A DNA stretch of 64,000 bases from Sphingomonas citri (GTDB taxonomy: Bacteria; Pseudomonadota; Alphaproteobacteria; Sphingomonadales; Sphingomonadaceae). The DNA lies in assembly GCF_019429485.1 (NCBI RefSeq), contig NZ_JAHXZN010000001.1, positions 248,001 through 312,000 of the forward strand, given 5' to 3'. Below the pieces are notes generated by a model. It had not been told where the DNA came from. It saw nothing but the letters and a program-made list of their open reading frames with translations, and searched no databases. The translations under genes and the position numbers were made by a program. Within the stretch, counting starts at the first letter, position 1. Each line of letters starts with the position of its first letter. Positions 8,527-16,793 of this stretch are shown here, piece by piece.

Positions 8527-9623
8527 GCCGCGAACCGCCGCGTCCGCGCCACCGCGCGCCAGGCCGCGGCGAAACGCTCCACCTCGGCGGCGGTGGTGGT
8601 GCGCCCGAAGCTCACGCGCACCACCTCGCGCGCGGCGTCCTCGCCCCAGCCCATCGCGCGCAGCACGTGGCTGGGCTTGAGGCTGCCGCTGGCGCAGGCG
8701 CTGCCCGCCGACACCGCGATACGGTCCAGGTCGAAGCGGATCAGCTGCGCCGCCGCGGCGACCCCGGGCATGCGATAGGAGCCGATCGCCGCGTGGCGCT
8801 CGGCGCCCTCACCGACCACCTCGCCGCCCGAGCGGCGGATCAGGTCGTCGAGCCGTGCGCGCAGCTCGTCGTGGTCGGGCTCGGGCTCGGCGAGCGCGGC
8901 GGCATAGCCGAGCGCGCCCGGCAGGTTCTCGGTACCGGGGCGATAGCCGCGCTCCTGTCCGCCGCTGGGGTGGAGGAGCGAGAGATCGCGCACCAGCAGC
9001 GCGCCGACGCCCGGCGGGCCGCCGCGCTTGTGCGCCGAAAGCGCGACCATGTCGGCGTGCGCGGCGAGCTCGTCCGAGGCGGGCATCTGCGCCGCGTCGA
9101 CGACCAGGATGCCGCCGCGCCCGCGGACCGCCGTTGCGATCTCCGCGATCGGCTGGCGTACCCCGGTCTCGCTGTTGCACCATTGCACCGCCACCACCGC
9201 CCCCGCGACGTCGCCGATCCGCGCCGGGTCGACGCGGCCGAGCGGGTCGACCGGCAGCACCTCCGCCGCACCGGCCGCGCGCAGTGCCGCGTCATGCTCC
9301 ACCGCGCTGACCACGCGCCGCCCCGCCACCGCCCGGCCCAGCGCGATCGTGAGCGACTCGCTGGCGCCGCTGGTGAACAGCGCCTCGTGCCGCCAGCCAT
9401 AGGCCGCAGCCACCTGCGTGCGCGCGCGCTCCAGCGCGGCGCGCGCGGCGCGACCGGCGGCGTGCGGCGACGACGGGTTGGCCCAATGCGTCATCCCCTC
9501 GATCATGGCCGCGCGCGCGGCGGCGGTGAGCGGCGCGGTCGCGGCGTGATCGAGGTAGACCGACGCATCCGCGGGAGGAGCGTCAGGCGGGGCCGTGTCG
9601 TCGAGGGATCGGAGTTCGGTCAA
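8523..9623 (-). CDS. Cysteine desulfurase family protein (NifS/IscS-like), copy 1 of operon
   Basis: The 366-residue product is the first gene of the operon. It carries VYLDHAATAP near the N-terminus, Lys199 in SAHKRGGPPG as the PLP lysine and Cys310 in SAGSACASG as the sulfur carrier. The only usable start is TTG 9623, because no ATG or GTG lies between it and the conserved YLDHAAT. This adds a Pro/Ala-rich extension of about 20 residues. The promoter must lie in the short divergent space shared with the hydrolase gene at 9705. Confidence 0.87.
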   Translation of the reverse strand: MTELRSLDDTAPPDAPPADASVYLDHAATAPLTAAARAAMIEGMTHWANPSSPHAAGRAARAALERARTQVAAAYGWRHEALFTSGASESLTIALGRAVAGRRVVSAVEHDAALRAAGAAEVLPVDPLGRVDPARIGDVAGAVVAVQWCNSETGVRQPIAEIATAVRGRGGILVVDAAQMPASDELAAHADMVALSAHKRGGPPGVGALLVRDLSLLHPSGGQERGYRPGTENLPGALGYAAALAEPEPDHDELRARLDDLIRRSGGEVVGEGAERHAAIGSYRMPGVAAAAQLIRFDLDRIAVSAGSACASGSLKPSHVLRAMGWGEDAAREVVRVSFGRTTTAAEVERFAAAWRAVARTRRFAA

Positions 9624-9704
9624 CCAATCGTTCCATTATCGGGCGCGCGGCCTATATAGCGCGCTTCTCGCCGGGCCCAACGCCCCGCCTCCAGACGAGT
9701 GACC

Positions 9705-10361
9705 ATGCCCGAAGTCATCTTTCCCGGACCCGAAGGCCGCATCGAGGGCCGCTTCGCTCCAGCGCCGCGCCCGCGCGCGCCCGTCGCGATGATCCTCCAC
9801 CCGCACCCCAACGCGGGCGGCACGATGAACAACCGCATCGTGCAGGAGCTCTACAAGACCTTTCAGCGCCGTGGTTTCGCCACGCTGCGCTTCAACTTTC
9901 GCGGCGTCGGCAAGAGCCAGGGCGTGTTCGACAACGGCGTGGGCGAGCTCTCCGACGCGGCCGCCGCGCTCGACTGGGTGCAGAGCTTCCACGCCGAGGC
10001 GCAGACCACCTGGGTGGCGGGCTTCGGCTTCGGCGCGTGGATCGGGATGCAGCTGCTGATGCGCCGGCCCGAGATCCGCGGTTTCATCTCGATCGCGCCG
10101 CCGGCCAACATGTTCGACTTCAGCTTCCTGGCGCCCTGCCCCTCGTCGGGCATCATCATCCAGGGCGCAGAGGACGAGGTCGTGACTCCGCTCGCTTCGC
10201 AGAAGCTGGTCGACAAGCTGCGGACGCAGAAGCACATCACGATCCACCACGACGTGATCCCGCGCGCCAACCACTTCTTCGAGCACGAGATGGACGACCT
10301 GATGCGCTCGGTCGACACTTACCTCGACATGCGGCTGGACCCGAACTCGCCGATCAAGTGA
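9705..10361 (+). CDS. Alpha/beta-hydrolase-fold protein lacking the nucleophile serine
   Basis: The 218-residue product matches the COG2945-type hydrolase fold: an HPHPNAGG oxyanion region near residue 32, FRGVGKS, then the nucleophile elbow and a C-terminal ANHFFEHE histidine. At the elbow the sequence reads GFGFGAW, so residue 108 is Gly (GGC) where the family normally has Ser (G-x-S-x-G). The acidic residue (GAEDEVV) and His are kept. It is therefore probably not a classical serine hydrolase, unless the base is a sequencing error. It is divergent from the cysteine desulfurase operon. Confidence 0.82.
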   Translation: MPEVIFPGPEGRIEGRFAPAPRPRAPVAMILHPHPNAGGTMNNRIVQELYKTFQRRGFATLRFNFRGVGKSQGVFDNGVGELSDAAAALDWVQSFHAEAQTTWVAGFGFGAWIGMQLLMRRPEIRGFISIAPPANMFDFSFLAPCPSSGIIIQGAEDEVVTPLASQKLVDKLRTQKHITIHHDVIPRANHFFEHEMDDLMRSVDTYLDMRLDPNSPIK

Positions 10362-10374
10362 GGTGACGCACTTC

Positions 10375-10520
10375 TAACATCCTCCCCGGCGCGGGGAGAG
10401 GGGATCATGCGGAGCATGGTAGAGCGGGCGTCCGCTGGCGCTGCGCTATGAGGAGGGCTCCCTCCACCACTCGCCTTCGGCGAGTGATCTCCCTCCCGTG
10501 CCGTGGAGGAGCTGGGTGGC
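10375..10520 (+). repeat. Intergenic repeat cluster
   Basis: The gap from 10362 to 10669 has no convincing gene. It contains short inverted repeats: CTCCCCGGCGCGGGGAG near 10382-10398, a CATGCGGAGCATG hairpin just after it, and ACTCGCCTTCGGCGAGT near 10470-10486. Such GC-rich mosaic palindromes are typical of sphingomonad intergenic repeats. Nothing else is visible up to the small minus-strand gene at 10670. Confidence 0.5.
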
Positions 10521-10669
10521 CCCTCAGCGCTGTCCTACGTGACTACTGCGGCGATAGGTTGCGCCGATGCGCCCGGCCCTCAGCTCACTCCCGTGCCGAC
10601 TCAAGATACGCTTCGCGCTCCCACGCGCAGCGACTCAACATTCGCAACGTTCGCGCCGCGGTGCCGCGC

Positions 10670-10849
10670 TCACGCCACCCAGATCAAGACGTTGCCGGCC
10701 AGCACCGCGGCCATCACCAGCATCAGCACGCCCTTCGTTAGGTCGCGTCGCGTCGCGATCAGATAGCCCCCGCCGATCAGGCAGGCGAGCGCGCCCAGCA
10801 TCGCCAAGGCCGGCGCCGCCGCGGCGATGCTGCCGAACGCGGGGGTCAT
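10670..10849 (-). CDS. Small membrane protein (59 residues)
   Basis: This gene is short and easily missed. ATG 10849 overlaps the threonine dehydratase stop by 4 bases (ATGA), and the frame stays open for 59 residues to TGA 10670-10672. The product has two hydrophobic segments (about 8-31 and 41-57) separated by a short basic loop (ATRRDLTKG), a two-helix inner-membrane topology. Codon choice is strongly G/C at third positions, as in real genes here. The function is unknown. Translational coupling suggests it is made together with the dehydratase. Confidence 0.65.
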   Translation of the reverse strand: MTPAFGSIAAAAPALAMLGALACLIGGGYLIATRRDLTKGVLMLVMAAVLAGNVLIWVA

Positions 10850-11853
10850 ACTGGCTCCGCCGACTCGTGCGCCGCCGCGACCGCGAGCCGCTCGCCGGCG
10901 AGGACCGCGGCATAGGCCGCCGCGTCGACGTTGCCGCCCGAGAGAATCGCGAGCGTGCCCGGCTCGGCGGCGACCTGCCCGGTCAGCAGCGCCGCCAGCG
11001 CCACCGCCCCGCCGGGCTCGACGACCAGCCGCAGCTGCGCCGCCGCCCAGCGCTGCGCCTCGCGGACCGCACGCTCGCTCACCGCCACGCCGGTCGCGTC
11101 ACGGCGCGACAGCACGTCGAAGGTCAGCGGCGAGACCTCCTTGGTCTGGAGCGAGTCGCACGCGGTTGGCGGCGGGTTGGCGCCGACGGGCTCGATCCAG
11201 CTCGCCTCGAGGCTGCGGCGCATGTCGTCCCAGCCCTCGGGCTCGACCACGGTGATCGCCGCCTCGGGCAGCGCCAGCGCGACTCCCGCGGCCAGCCCGC
11301 CCCCGCCGCACGGCACCACCACGCGCCGCACCGCGCCGAGCCCGAGCGCGTCCACCTGCCGCGCCGCCTCAATGCCGGCGCTGCCCTGCCCCTCGATCAC
11401 CCACGGATCGTCGAAGCTCGGCACCAGCGTAGCGCCGCGCGCCTCGGCGAGCCGCGCCGCGATCGCCTCGCGGCTCTGCGTCGCACGGTCATAGTCGACC
11501 ACCTCGGCGCCGAGCGCGAGCGTCGACTCGCGCTTCGCCCGCGGCGCGTCGGCGGGCATCACGATCGTCGCGGCGATGCCGAGCCGGCGCGCCGCCCAGG
11601 CGATCCCCTGCGCGTGATTGCCCGAGGAGAACGCCACGACGCCTCTACGCCTCGCTTCGTCGTCCAGAGCCGTCAGCCGATGCCACGCGCCGCGCACCTT
11701 GAAGGCACCGATCGGCTGCAGCGACTCGGCCTTGAGTACTATGTCTACGCCGTTGATTTCGCGTACAAAAACCGGGGTCGGCGGCAGGATGGCGGCGACC
11801 TTGGCGGCGGCGTCGCGCACACCCGCCCGCGTCGGTTGTCGCAGAACAGTCAC
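10846..11853 (-). CDS. Threonine ammonia-lyase / serine-threonine dehydratase, PLP-dependent
   Basis: The 335-residue fold-type II PLP enzyme would deaminate threonine or serine to a 2-oxo acid. Lys52 in GAFKVRGA is the cofactor lysine. SSGNHAQG binds the substrate carboxylate, and a CGGGGLAAG loop binds the phosphate. It lacks a C-terminal ACT regulatory domain, so it resembles catabolic (TdcB-like) or short biosynthetic forms. GTG 11853 is chosen because AAAGG lies 7-8 bases upstream and the longer frame has non-coding composition. It is divergent from the polyamine genes. Confidence 0.88.
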   Translation of the reverse strand: MTVLRQPTRAGVRDAAAKVAAILPPTPVFVREINGVDIVLKAESLQPIGAFKVRGAWHRLTALDDEARRRGVVAFSSGNHAQGIAWAARRLGIAATIVMPADAPRAKRESTLALGAEVVDYDRATQSREAIAARLAEARGATLVPSFDDPWVIEGQGSAGIEAARQVDALGLGAVRRVVVPCGGGGLAAGVALALPEAAITVVEPEGWDDMRRSLEASWIEPVGANPPPTACDSLQTKEVSPLTFDVLSRRDATGVAVSERAVREAQRWAAAQLRLVVEPGGAVALAALLTGQVAAEPGTLAILSGGNVDAAAYAAVLAGERLAVAAAHESAEPV

Positions 11854-11927
11854 ATTTGAACCTTTCGTCCACCGAACCACTTTACAAGGCGATCGAGCGA
11901 TCCTAATTCGCGCCTCCGCTGCCCCAT

Positions 11928-11988
11928 GGGACTTCCAACCGCAAGGCAGCTTTTTGTCACCGTATGCCGCAAGGCAATTGGAGGTCCC
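11928..11988 (+). promoter_or_regulatory. speF-type leader RNA controlling ornithine decarboxylase
   Basis: GGGACTTCCAA (11928-11938) pairs with TTGGAGGTCCC (11978-11988) through 11 pairs including one G-U. Inside the closed loop are two small hairpins with GCAA tetraloops: CCGCAAGG at 11939-11946 and GCCGCAAGGC at 11966-11975. The 3' arm contains the GGAGGT ribosome-binding site of the downstream gene (11980-11985). Position and layout fit the alphaproteobacterial speF leader motif. I infer that folding blocks translation, presumably in response to a polyamine-pathway signal. The ligand is unknown from sequence. Confidence 0.75.
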
Positions 11989-11993
11989 TTGAG

Positions 11994-13226
11994 TTGCACC
12001 AGCATCATCGCGCGCTGGGGCTAGCGCCCCTCTCGACCGTTCCCGCCGATTGCGTCGCCGGGGCCATCGACATTGCCGCCCGTCACCCGGTTCAGCCGGT
12101 GACGATCGTTCGTCCGCACGCCGCGGCACGGGCCGCCCGCTTCTTCACGCAGAAGTTTCCGGGCCGGACCATGTATGCGGTCAAGGCGAACCCGAGCCCG
12201 GAGCTGCTACGGACGCTGTATGACAACGGCGTGACGACCTACGACGTCGCCTCGATCGCCGAGGTGCGTCTGGTCGCCCGCACGCTGCCGCAGGCGACCT
12301 TGTGCTTCATGCACCCGGTGAAGGCCGAAGAGGCAATCGCCGAGGCGTATTTCACGCACGGCGTTCGCACCTTCTCGCTCGACAGCATGGAAGAGCTGGC
12401 GAAGATCGTTCGTGGCACCCGCGGCGCGGCGGACCTCACGCTCTGCGTGCGGCTGCGCGTGTCGTCGGAGCATTCGAAGCTCAGCCTCGCGTCGAAGTTC
12501 GGCGTGGCGCCGGACGAGTCGCGCGAGCTGCTGCTGGCGACCCGCCAGGTGGCGGATGCGCTCGGCATCTGCTTCCACGTCGGCTCGCAGGCGATGACGC
12601 CGGACGCTTATGGCAATGCGATGGAGCGCGTGCGCCAGGCGATCGTCGGCGCCGCGGTGACGGTCGACGTCATCGACGTCGGCGGCGGCTTCCCCTCGGC
12701 CTATCCGGGCATGACCCCGCCGCCGCTGGAGCGCTATTTCGAGACGATCCACCGCGCGTTCGAGAGCCTGCCGATCAGCTATTCGGCGGAGCTCTGGGCC
12801 GAGCCGGGCCGCGCGCTCTGCGCCGAGTACAGCTCGGTGGTGGTGCGCGTGGAGCGGCGCCGCGGCGAGGAGCTGTACATCAACGACGGCGCCTATGGCG
12901 CGCTGTTCGACGCGGCGCACATCGGCTGGCGCTACCCGGTCGCACTGCTGCGCGAGCCGGAGTCGAACGTCCGCGATCATCCGTTCAGCTTTTGGGGTCC
13001 GACCTGCGACGACCTCGACCATATGCCCGGCCCCTTCCCGCTCCCCGCGGACATCACGGTCGGCGACTATGTCGAGATCGGCATGCTGGGCGCCTATGGC
13101 TCGGCGATGCGCACCGCGTTCAACGGCTTCGGCTCGGACGAGACGGTGATCGCGACCGACGAGCCGATGGAATCGCTCTACACCGTGGTGGAACCCACGG
13201 TCGCGAGCAACGTCGTCAAGCTGTAA
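11994..13226 (+). CDS. speF: Ornithine decarboxylase, alanine-racemase fold (type III PLP)
   Basis: The 410-residue PLP enzyme converts ornithine (possibly also lysine) to putrescine (or cadaverine). Lys64 in YAVKANPSPE is the Schiff-base lysine. HVGSQ, the GGG of VIDVGGGFP, and the C-terminal WGPTCDDLD with its cysteine are the family landmarks. I start it at TTG 11994 because a perfect GGAGGT lies 8 bases upstream; the ATG at 11964 falls inside the leader RNA structure. The next gene is a deoxyhypusine-synthase-like protein, so the putrescine probably feeds homospermidine synthesis. Confidence 0.88.
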   Translation: MHQHHRALGLAPLSTVPADCVAGAIDIAARHPVQPVTIVRPHAAARAARFFTQKFPGRTMYAVKANPSPELLRTLYDNGVTTYDVASIAEVRLVARTLPQATLCFMHPVKAEEAIAEAYFTHGVRTFSLDSMEELAKIVRGTRGAADLTLCVRLRVSSEHSKLSLASKFGVAPDESRELLLATRQVADALGICFHVGSQAMTPDAYGNAMERVRQAIVGAAVTVDVIDVGGGFPSAYPGMTPPPLERYFETIHRAFESLPISYSAELWAEPGRALCAEYSSVVVRVERRRGEELYINDGAYGALFDAAHIGWRYPVALLREPESNVRDHPFSFWGPTCDDLDHMPGPFPLPADITVGDYVEIGMLGAYGSAMRTAFNGFGSDETVIATDEPMESLYTVVEPTVASNVVKL

Positions 13227-13249
13227 CCTTACGACGACAAGGAATTGGC

Positions 13250-13273
13250 GGCGGCGCGCAGTGGCGTGCCGCC
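13250..13273 (+). other. GC-rich hairpin between decarboxylase and DHS-like gene
   Basis: GGCGGCGCGC (13250-13259) and GCGTGCCGCC (13264-13273) form a 10-pair stem with an AGTG loop. No T-run follows, so it is not a standard terminator. It may stabilise or partly attenuate the transcript between the two polyamine genes. Confidence 0.4.
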
Positions 13274-13328
13274 GTCAGATGGGTTTCCGCGTCCCCGTGA
13301 ACGACGTGTACCCCAGTGGGAGCACCCC

Positions 13329-14405
13329 ATGACCGATACCCTCGCCCCCTCGCACGACCAGGCGACGATCAACGACACGCGCAAGGCGGAGCTGCTGTCG
13401 AAGCAGGTCAAGCACGTCGACATCAAGAGCTTCGACGCGCGCCCGATCGTCGACGCGATGAGCGACATGAGCTTCACCAGCCGCGACCTCGGACGCGCCA
13501 CCAAGATCTACAACCAGATGCTGGCCGACAAGGACTGCACGGTGTGTCTGGTGATCGCGGGCTCGACCTCGGCCGGCGGCTGCATGGACCTGTACGCCGA
13601 GCTGGTGCGCAACAACATGGTCGACGTGATCGTCGCCACCGGCGCGACCATCGTCGACATGGATTTCTTCGAGGGCCTCGGCCACAAGCACTATCAGGCG
13701 CTCGAGATCCCCGACGACGACACGCTGCGCTCGCTCTACATCGACCGCATCTACGACACGTACATCGACGAGGAGGCGCTCCAGAACGTCGACCACACGA
13801 TCTTCGAGATCGCGGAGTCGCTGGAGCCCAAGGCCTATTCGAGCCGCGCCTTCATCCGCGAGATGGGCAAGTATCTCGTCGAGCACGGCAAGAAGGAGAA
13901 CAGCCTGGTCAAGCTCGCCTATGAGCATGACGTGCCGATCTTCTGCCCGGCGTTCGTCGATTCCTCGGCGGGCTTCGGGCTGGTCAAGCACCAGGTCGAC
14001 TCGGCCAAGGCGGGCAAGCCCTATCTGATGATCGACGCGGTGGCGGACTTCCGCGAGCTCACCGAGATCAAGATCAAGGCGGGCACCACCGGCCTGCTGA
14101 TGATCGGCGGCGGCGTGCCGAAGAACTTCATCCAGGACACGGTGGTGTGCGCCGAGATCCTCGGCCACGACGACGTCGCGGTGCACAAATACGCGGTGCA
14201 GATCACCGTGGCGGACGTGCGCGACGGCGCCTGCTCCTCCTCGACGCTGCAGGAGGCGGCGAGCTGGGGCAAGGTCAACACCGGGATCGAGCAGATGGTG
14301 TTCGCCGAGGCGGGCTCGGTGATGCCGCTGCTGGCGTCGGACGCCTATCACCGCGGGCTGTGGAAGGATCGCCCGACCCGCGCCTGGGCCAAGCTGTTCG
14401 CCTGA
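13329..14405 (+). CDS. Deoxyhypusine-synthase-like protein, probable homospermidine synthase
   Basis: The 358-residue product belongs to the deoxyhypusine synthase family. It keeps NAD-binding signatures (AGSTSAGG, ATGATIVDMDF, IGGGVPKNF) and a SWGK motif with Lys315 at the position of the catalytic lysine of eukaryotic enzymes. Bacteria lack the eIF5A substrate. Related bacterial proteins act in homospermidine synthesis, and the preceding ornithine decarboxylase would supply putrescine, so I infer that role. A GGGAG site precedes ATG 13329. The gap of 102 bases and the following terminator fit a two-gene operon. Confidence 0.85.
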   Translation: MTDTLAPSHDQATINDTRKAELLSKQVKHVDIKSFDARPIVDAMSDMSFTSRDLGRATKIYNQMLADKDCTVCLVIAGSTSAGGCMDLYAELVRNNMVDVIVATGATIVDMDFFEGLGHKHYQALEIPDDDTLRSLYIDRIYDTYIDEEALQNVDHTIFEIAESLEPKAYSSRAFIREMGKYLVEHGKKENSLVKLAYEHDVPIFCPAFVDSSAGFGLVKHQVDSAKAGKPYLMIDAVADFRELTEIKIKAGTTGLLMIGGGVPKNFIQDTVVCAEILGHDDVAVHKYAVQITVADVRDGACSSSTLQEAASWGKVNTGIEQMVFAEAGSVMPLLASDAYHRGLWKDRPTRAWAKLFA

Positions 14406-14429
14406 GGCGGTAACGTACGCGCAGAACGA

Positions 14430-14462
14430 GGCCCCCGTCGGAGCGATCCGGCGGGGGCCTTG
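14430..14462 (+). terminator. Terminator hairpin after the polyamine genes
   Basis: GGCCCCCG (14430-14437) pairs with CGGGGGCC (14452-14459) around a 14-base loop and is followed by TTGT. The stem is very strong and the T-tract weak. Confidence 0.7.
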
Positions 14463-14584
14463 TCGTGTCGGGATCGCTGGGAGGGTTCCGGTGAGACGCT
14501 TACCTGGGCGCGACGGCCGCTTGCCTACACGCTCCGCCATCCCATAGACCCGATCTGGCACCGACAATGACGATGGGAGCGGTC

Positions 14585-15532
14585 ATGCGGATCGATCGAC
14601 GCACGATGATGGGCGCATCCGCGGGGCTGGCGACACTCGCCGCCGCGCCCCGCGCGCTCGCGCAGGAGGCGGCGCGCGACACCGCCTGGCCGCCCGCCGA
14701 GAGCTTCCGGCTCTGGCCCCAACAGCCGCCCAACGCGCCGCGCCGCCTGCCCACCCCCGACAACCGCATGGAAGGCGCCGCCCCGCGCCGCGAGCTGCAC
14801 CTGCGCGGTGTCGCCGAGCCGGTCGTCGGCGTCTATCGCGCCGCGCAGCCCGACGGGCGCGCCTTATTGTCGATGCCCGGCGGCGGCTATCGTTTCCTCT
14901 CGGTCGAGAATGAGGGGATCAACGTCGCCAAGGTCTTCACCCCGCTCGGCGTCACCGTCTTCGTGCTGGCCTATCGCCTGCCCGGCGAGGGCTGGTTGGA
15001 GAGCGAGGACGTGCCCTTGCAGGACGCGCAGCGCGCGATGCGGCTGATCCGCGCCGGCGCCGCGCGCTACGGCGTGGATCCGGCGAAGCTGGGGACGATC
15101 GGCTTTTCCGCGGGCGGGCTGCTCGCCGCCAGCCTCGCCACCGCGTCGATGGACCCGGTGTACGATCGCGTCGACGCCGCCGACGCGGGCGACGCACGCC
15201 CCGCCTTCGCTGGGCTGGTCTATCCCGTGATCACGGGCGACCGGATGCGGGTGGGTGCGCGCGCGGCGGCGCGGTTCGACACGAACCGGCGGGTGCGTCG
15301 CGACACGCCCCCCATCTTCATCGCGCACGCGCTCGACGATACCACCGTGCCGGTGAGCGAGCCGCTGGCGATGCTGACCGCCTGCCAGGCCGCGCAGGTG
15401 CCGGTGGAGGCGCATTTCTTTCAGGAAGGCGGTCATGGCTTCGGTCCGGCCTATCTGCCGCCCGCGCTACCGGGGTCGCACTGGCCGCAGCTGTTCGACG
15501 CCTGGACCAGCCGGGTGCTGACGAGAGGGTGA
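14585..15532 (+). CDS. Exported alpha/beta hydrolase (BD-FAE / acetylxylan-esterase-like)
   Basis: The 315-residue product begins MRIDRRTMMGAS followed by an Ala-rich segment ending in ALA, a twin-arginine-like export signal. The mature part has PGGGYRFLS as the oxyanion loop, GFSAGG near residue 178 with the nucleophile serine, an ALDDTTVP acid region and a GGHGFG histidine. This fits feruloyl or acetyl-sugar esterases of the COG0657 group; the substrate is unknown. ATG 14585 is preferred because GGGAG lies about 7 bases upstream. It converges with the exosortase-associated decarboxylase. Confidence 0.83.
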   Translation: MRIDRRTMMGASAGLATLAAAPRALAQEAARDTAWPPAESFRLWPQQPPNAPRRLPTPDNRMEGAAPRRELHLRGVAEPVVGVYRAAQPDGRALLSMPGGGYRFLSVENEGINVAKVFTPLGVTVFVLAYRLPGEGWLESEDVPLQDAQRAMRLIRAGAARYGVDPAKLGTIGFSAGGLLAASLATASMDPVYDRVDAADAGDARPAFAGLVYPVITGDRMRVGARAAARFDTNRRVRRDTPPIFIAHALDDTTVPVSEPLAMLTACQAAQVPVEAHFFQEGGHGFGPAYLPPALPGSHWPQLFDAWTSRVLTRG

Positions 15533-15569
15533 TCGACGCGACACAGCTCGGCACGAGCACCTCTGCCGC

Positions 15570-16793
15570 TCAGCCGACCACGACCTCCGCCGGCGCCGGG
15601 TGGCCGAGGAACGCGCTCGGGCTCGCCGTCAGCCCGTAGGCACCCGCGAGGAACACCGCGATCTCGTCGCCCTCCGCCGTTCGCGGCAGCAGCACGCGAT
15701 CGCCCAGCCGGTCGAGCGGGGTGCAGAGGCAGCCGACGACGCTCACCTCCTCCTCGCCCACCGCGCCCATCCGCCCTGCCACGGCGAGCGGATAGTTGCG
15801 CCGCACCACGGTGCCGAAATTGCCCGAGGCGGCGAGCTGGTGGTGCAGCCCGCCGTCGACCACGAGGAAGGTCTCGCCGCGACTCACCTTCCTGTCGACG
15901 ACGCGGGTGAGATACACCCCCGCTTCCGCCACCAGCCAGCGCCCCAATTCGAGCGCGATGCCGCTGTCCGCGAGCACGTCGGCGCGGCGCTCAAGCGACT
16001 CCGTCAGCGCCGCGCCGACCCGCTCGACATCGAGCGCCACGTCACCGGCGAAATAGGGCACGCCGAAGCCGCCGCCCAGATTGACCAGCGGGGGTGCGAC
16101 GCCGGCCGCGTCGGCCAGCCGCGCGGCGAGCGCGAGCGTCGCCGCCTGGGTCTCGATCAGCGCGCCCGCGTCGAGCGCCTGGCTGCCCGCGAAGATGTGA
16201 AAGCCGCGCCACGTCGCGCCGCCCGCGATCAGCGCGCGCACCACCGCGACGGCCTCTTCGGCGTCGATCCCGAACGGCGAGGCGCGCCCGCCCATCTTCA
16301 TCCCCGAGCCGCGCAGCTCGAGGTCAGGGTTGACCCGCACCGCCGCGCGCGGCGCGATGCCGAGCCGCTCGCCGACCGCCAGCGCGCGCCGCGCCTCCCC
16401 CGCCGACTCGATGTTGAGCGTCGCCCCCGCCGCGATCGCCGCGGCCAGTTCGTCGTCGCGCTTGCCCGGCCCGGCGAAGCTTACCGCGCCGGCCGGCTTG
16501 ACCGCGAGCGCGCGCTCGAGCTCGCCGCCCGAGGCGACGTCGAGCCCGTCGACCAGCGGCGCCATCGCCGCCAGCAGCGGCGCGTACGGATTGGCCTTGA
16601 TGGCGTAGTGAAGCCCGATCGCCACGGGCATCGCCGCACGGAAACGCGCCACCTGTGCCGCGACGCCGGCGAGGTCGTAGACGAACAGCGGCGAGCCATG
16701 GGCCGCCACCAGCGCAGCGGCATCCTCACCCGCGATCGTCAGCGCACCCTGCTGGCGCGCGAAGGCGGGCGGCAGCGGACCCATCGGCCTCAC
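15570..16793 (-). CDS. PLP-dependent decarboxylase, exosortase A system-associated
   Basis: The product of about 407 residues is a type III PLP decarboxylase related to diaminopimelate decarboxylase. It has YAIKANP with the cofactor lysine, SGGELERAL, HIFAGSQ, LGGGFGVPYF and a GCLCTPLD cysteine near the C-terminus. The N-terminus (MGPLPP..F) and the adjoining AMP ligase match the set that accompanies exosortase A/PEP-CTERM loci. GTG 16793 overlaps the ligase stop by 4 bases and has a GGAGGAG site 6 bases upstream, so I prefer it to ATG 16784. The real substrate is unknown. Confidence 0.82.
   Translation of the reverse strand: MRPMGPLPPAFARQQGALTIAGEDAAALVAAHGSPLFVYDLAGVAAQVARFRAAMPVAIGLHYAIKANPYAPLLAAMAPLVDGLDVASGGELERALAVKPAGAVSFAGPGKRDDELAAAIAAGATLNIESAGEARRALAVGERLGIAPRAAVRVNPDLELRGSGMKMGGRASPFGIDAEEAVAVVRALIAGGATWRGFHIFAGSQALDAGALIETQAATLALAARLADAAGVAPPLVNLGGGFGVPYFAGDVALDVERVGAALTESLERRADVLADSGIALELGRWLVAEAGVYLTRVVDRKVSRGETFLVVDGGLHHQLAASGNFGTVVRRNYPLAVAGRMGAVGEEEVSVVGCLCTPLDRLGDRVLLPRTAEGDEIAVFLAGAYGLTASPSAFLGHPAPAEVVVG

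Noticed and set aside
12207..13022. Minus-strand frame inside the ornithine decarboxylase
   Set aside because: It mirrors a gene with complete catalytic residues and has shadow-type composition.
13250..13273. Reading the hairpin between the polyamine genes as a terminator
   Set aside because: No T-tract follows, and the downstream gene has no other obvious promoter.
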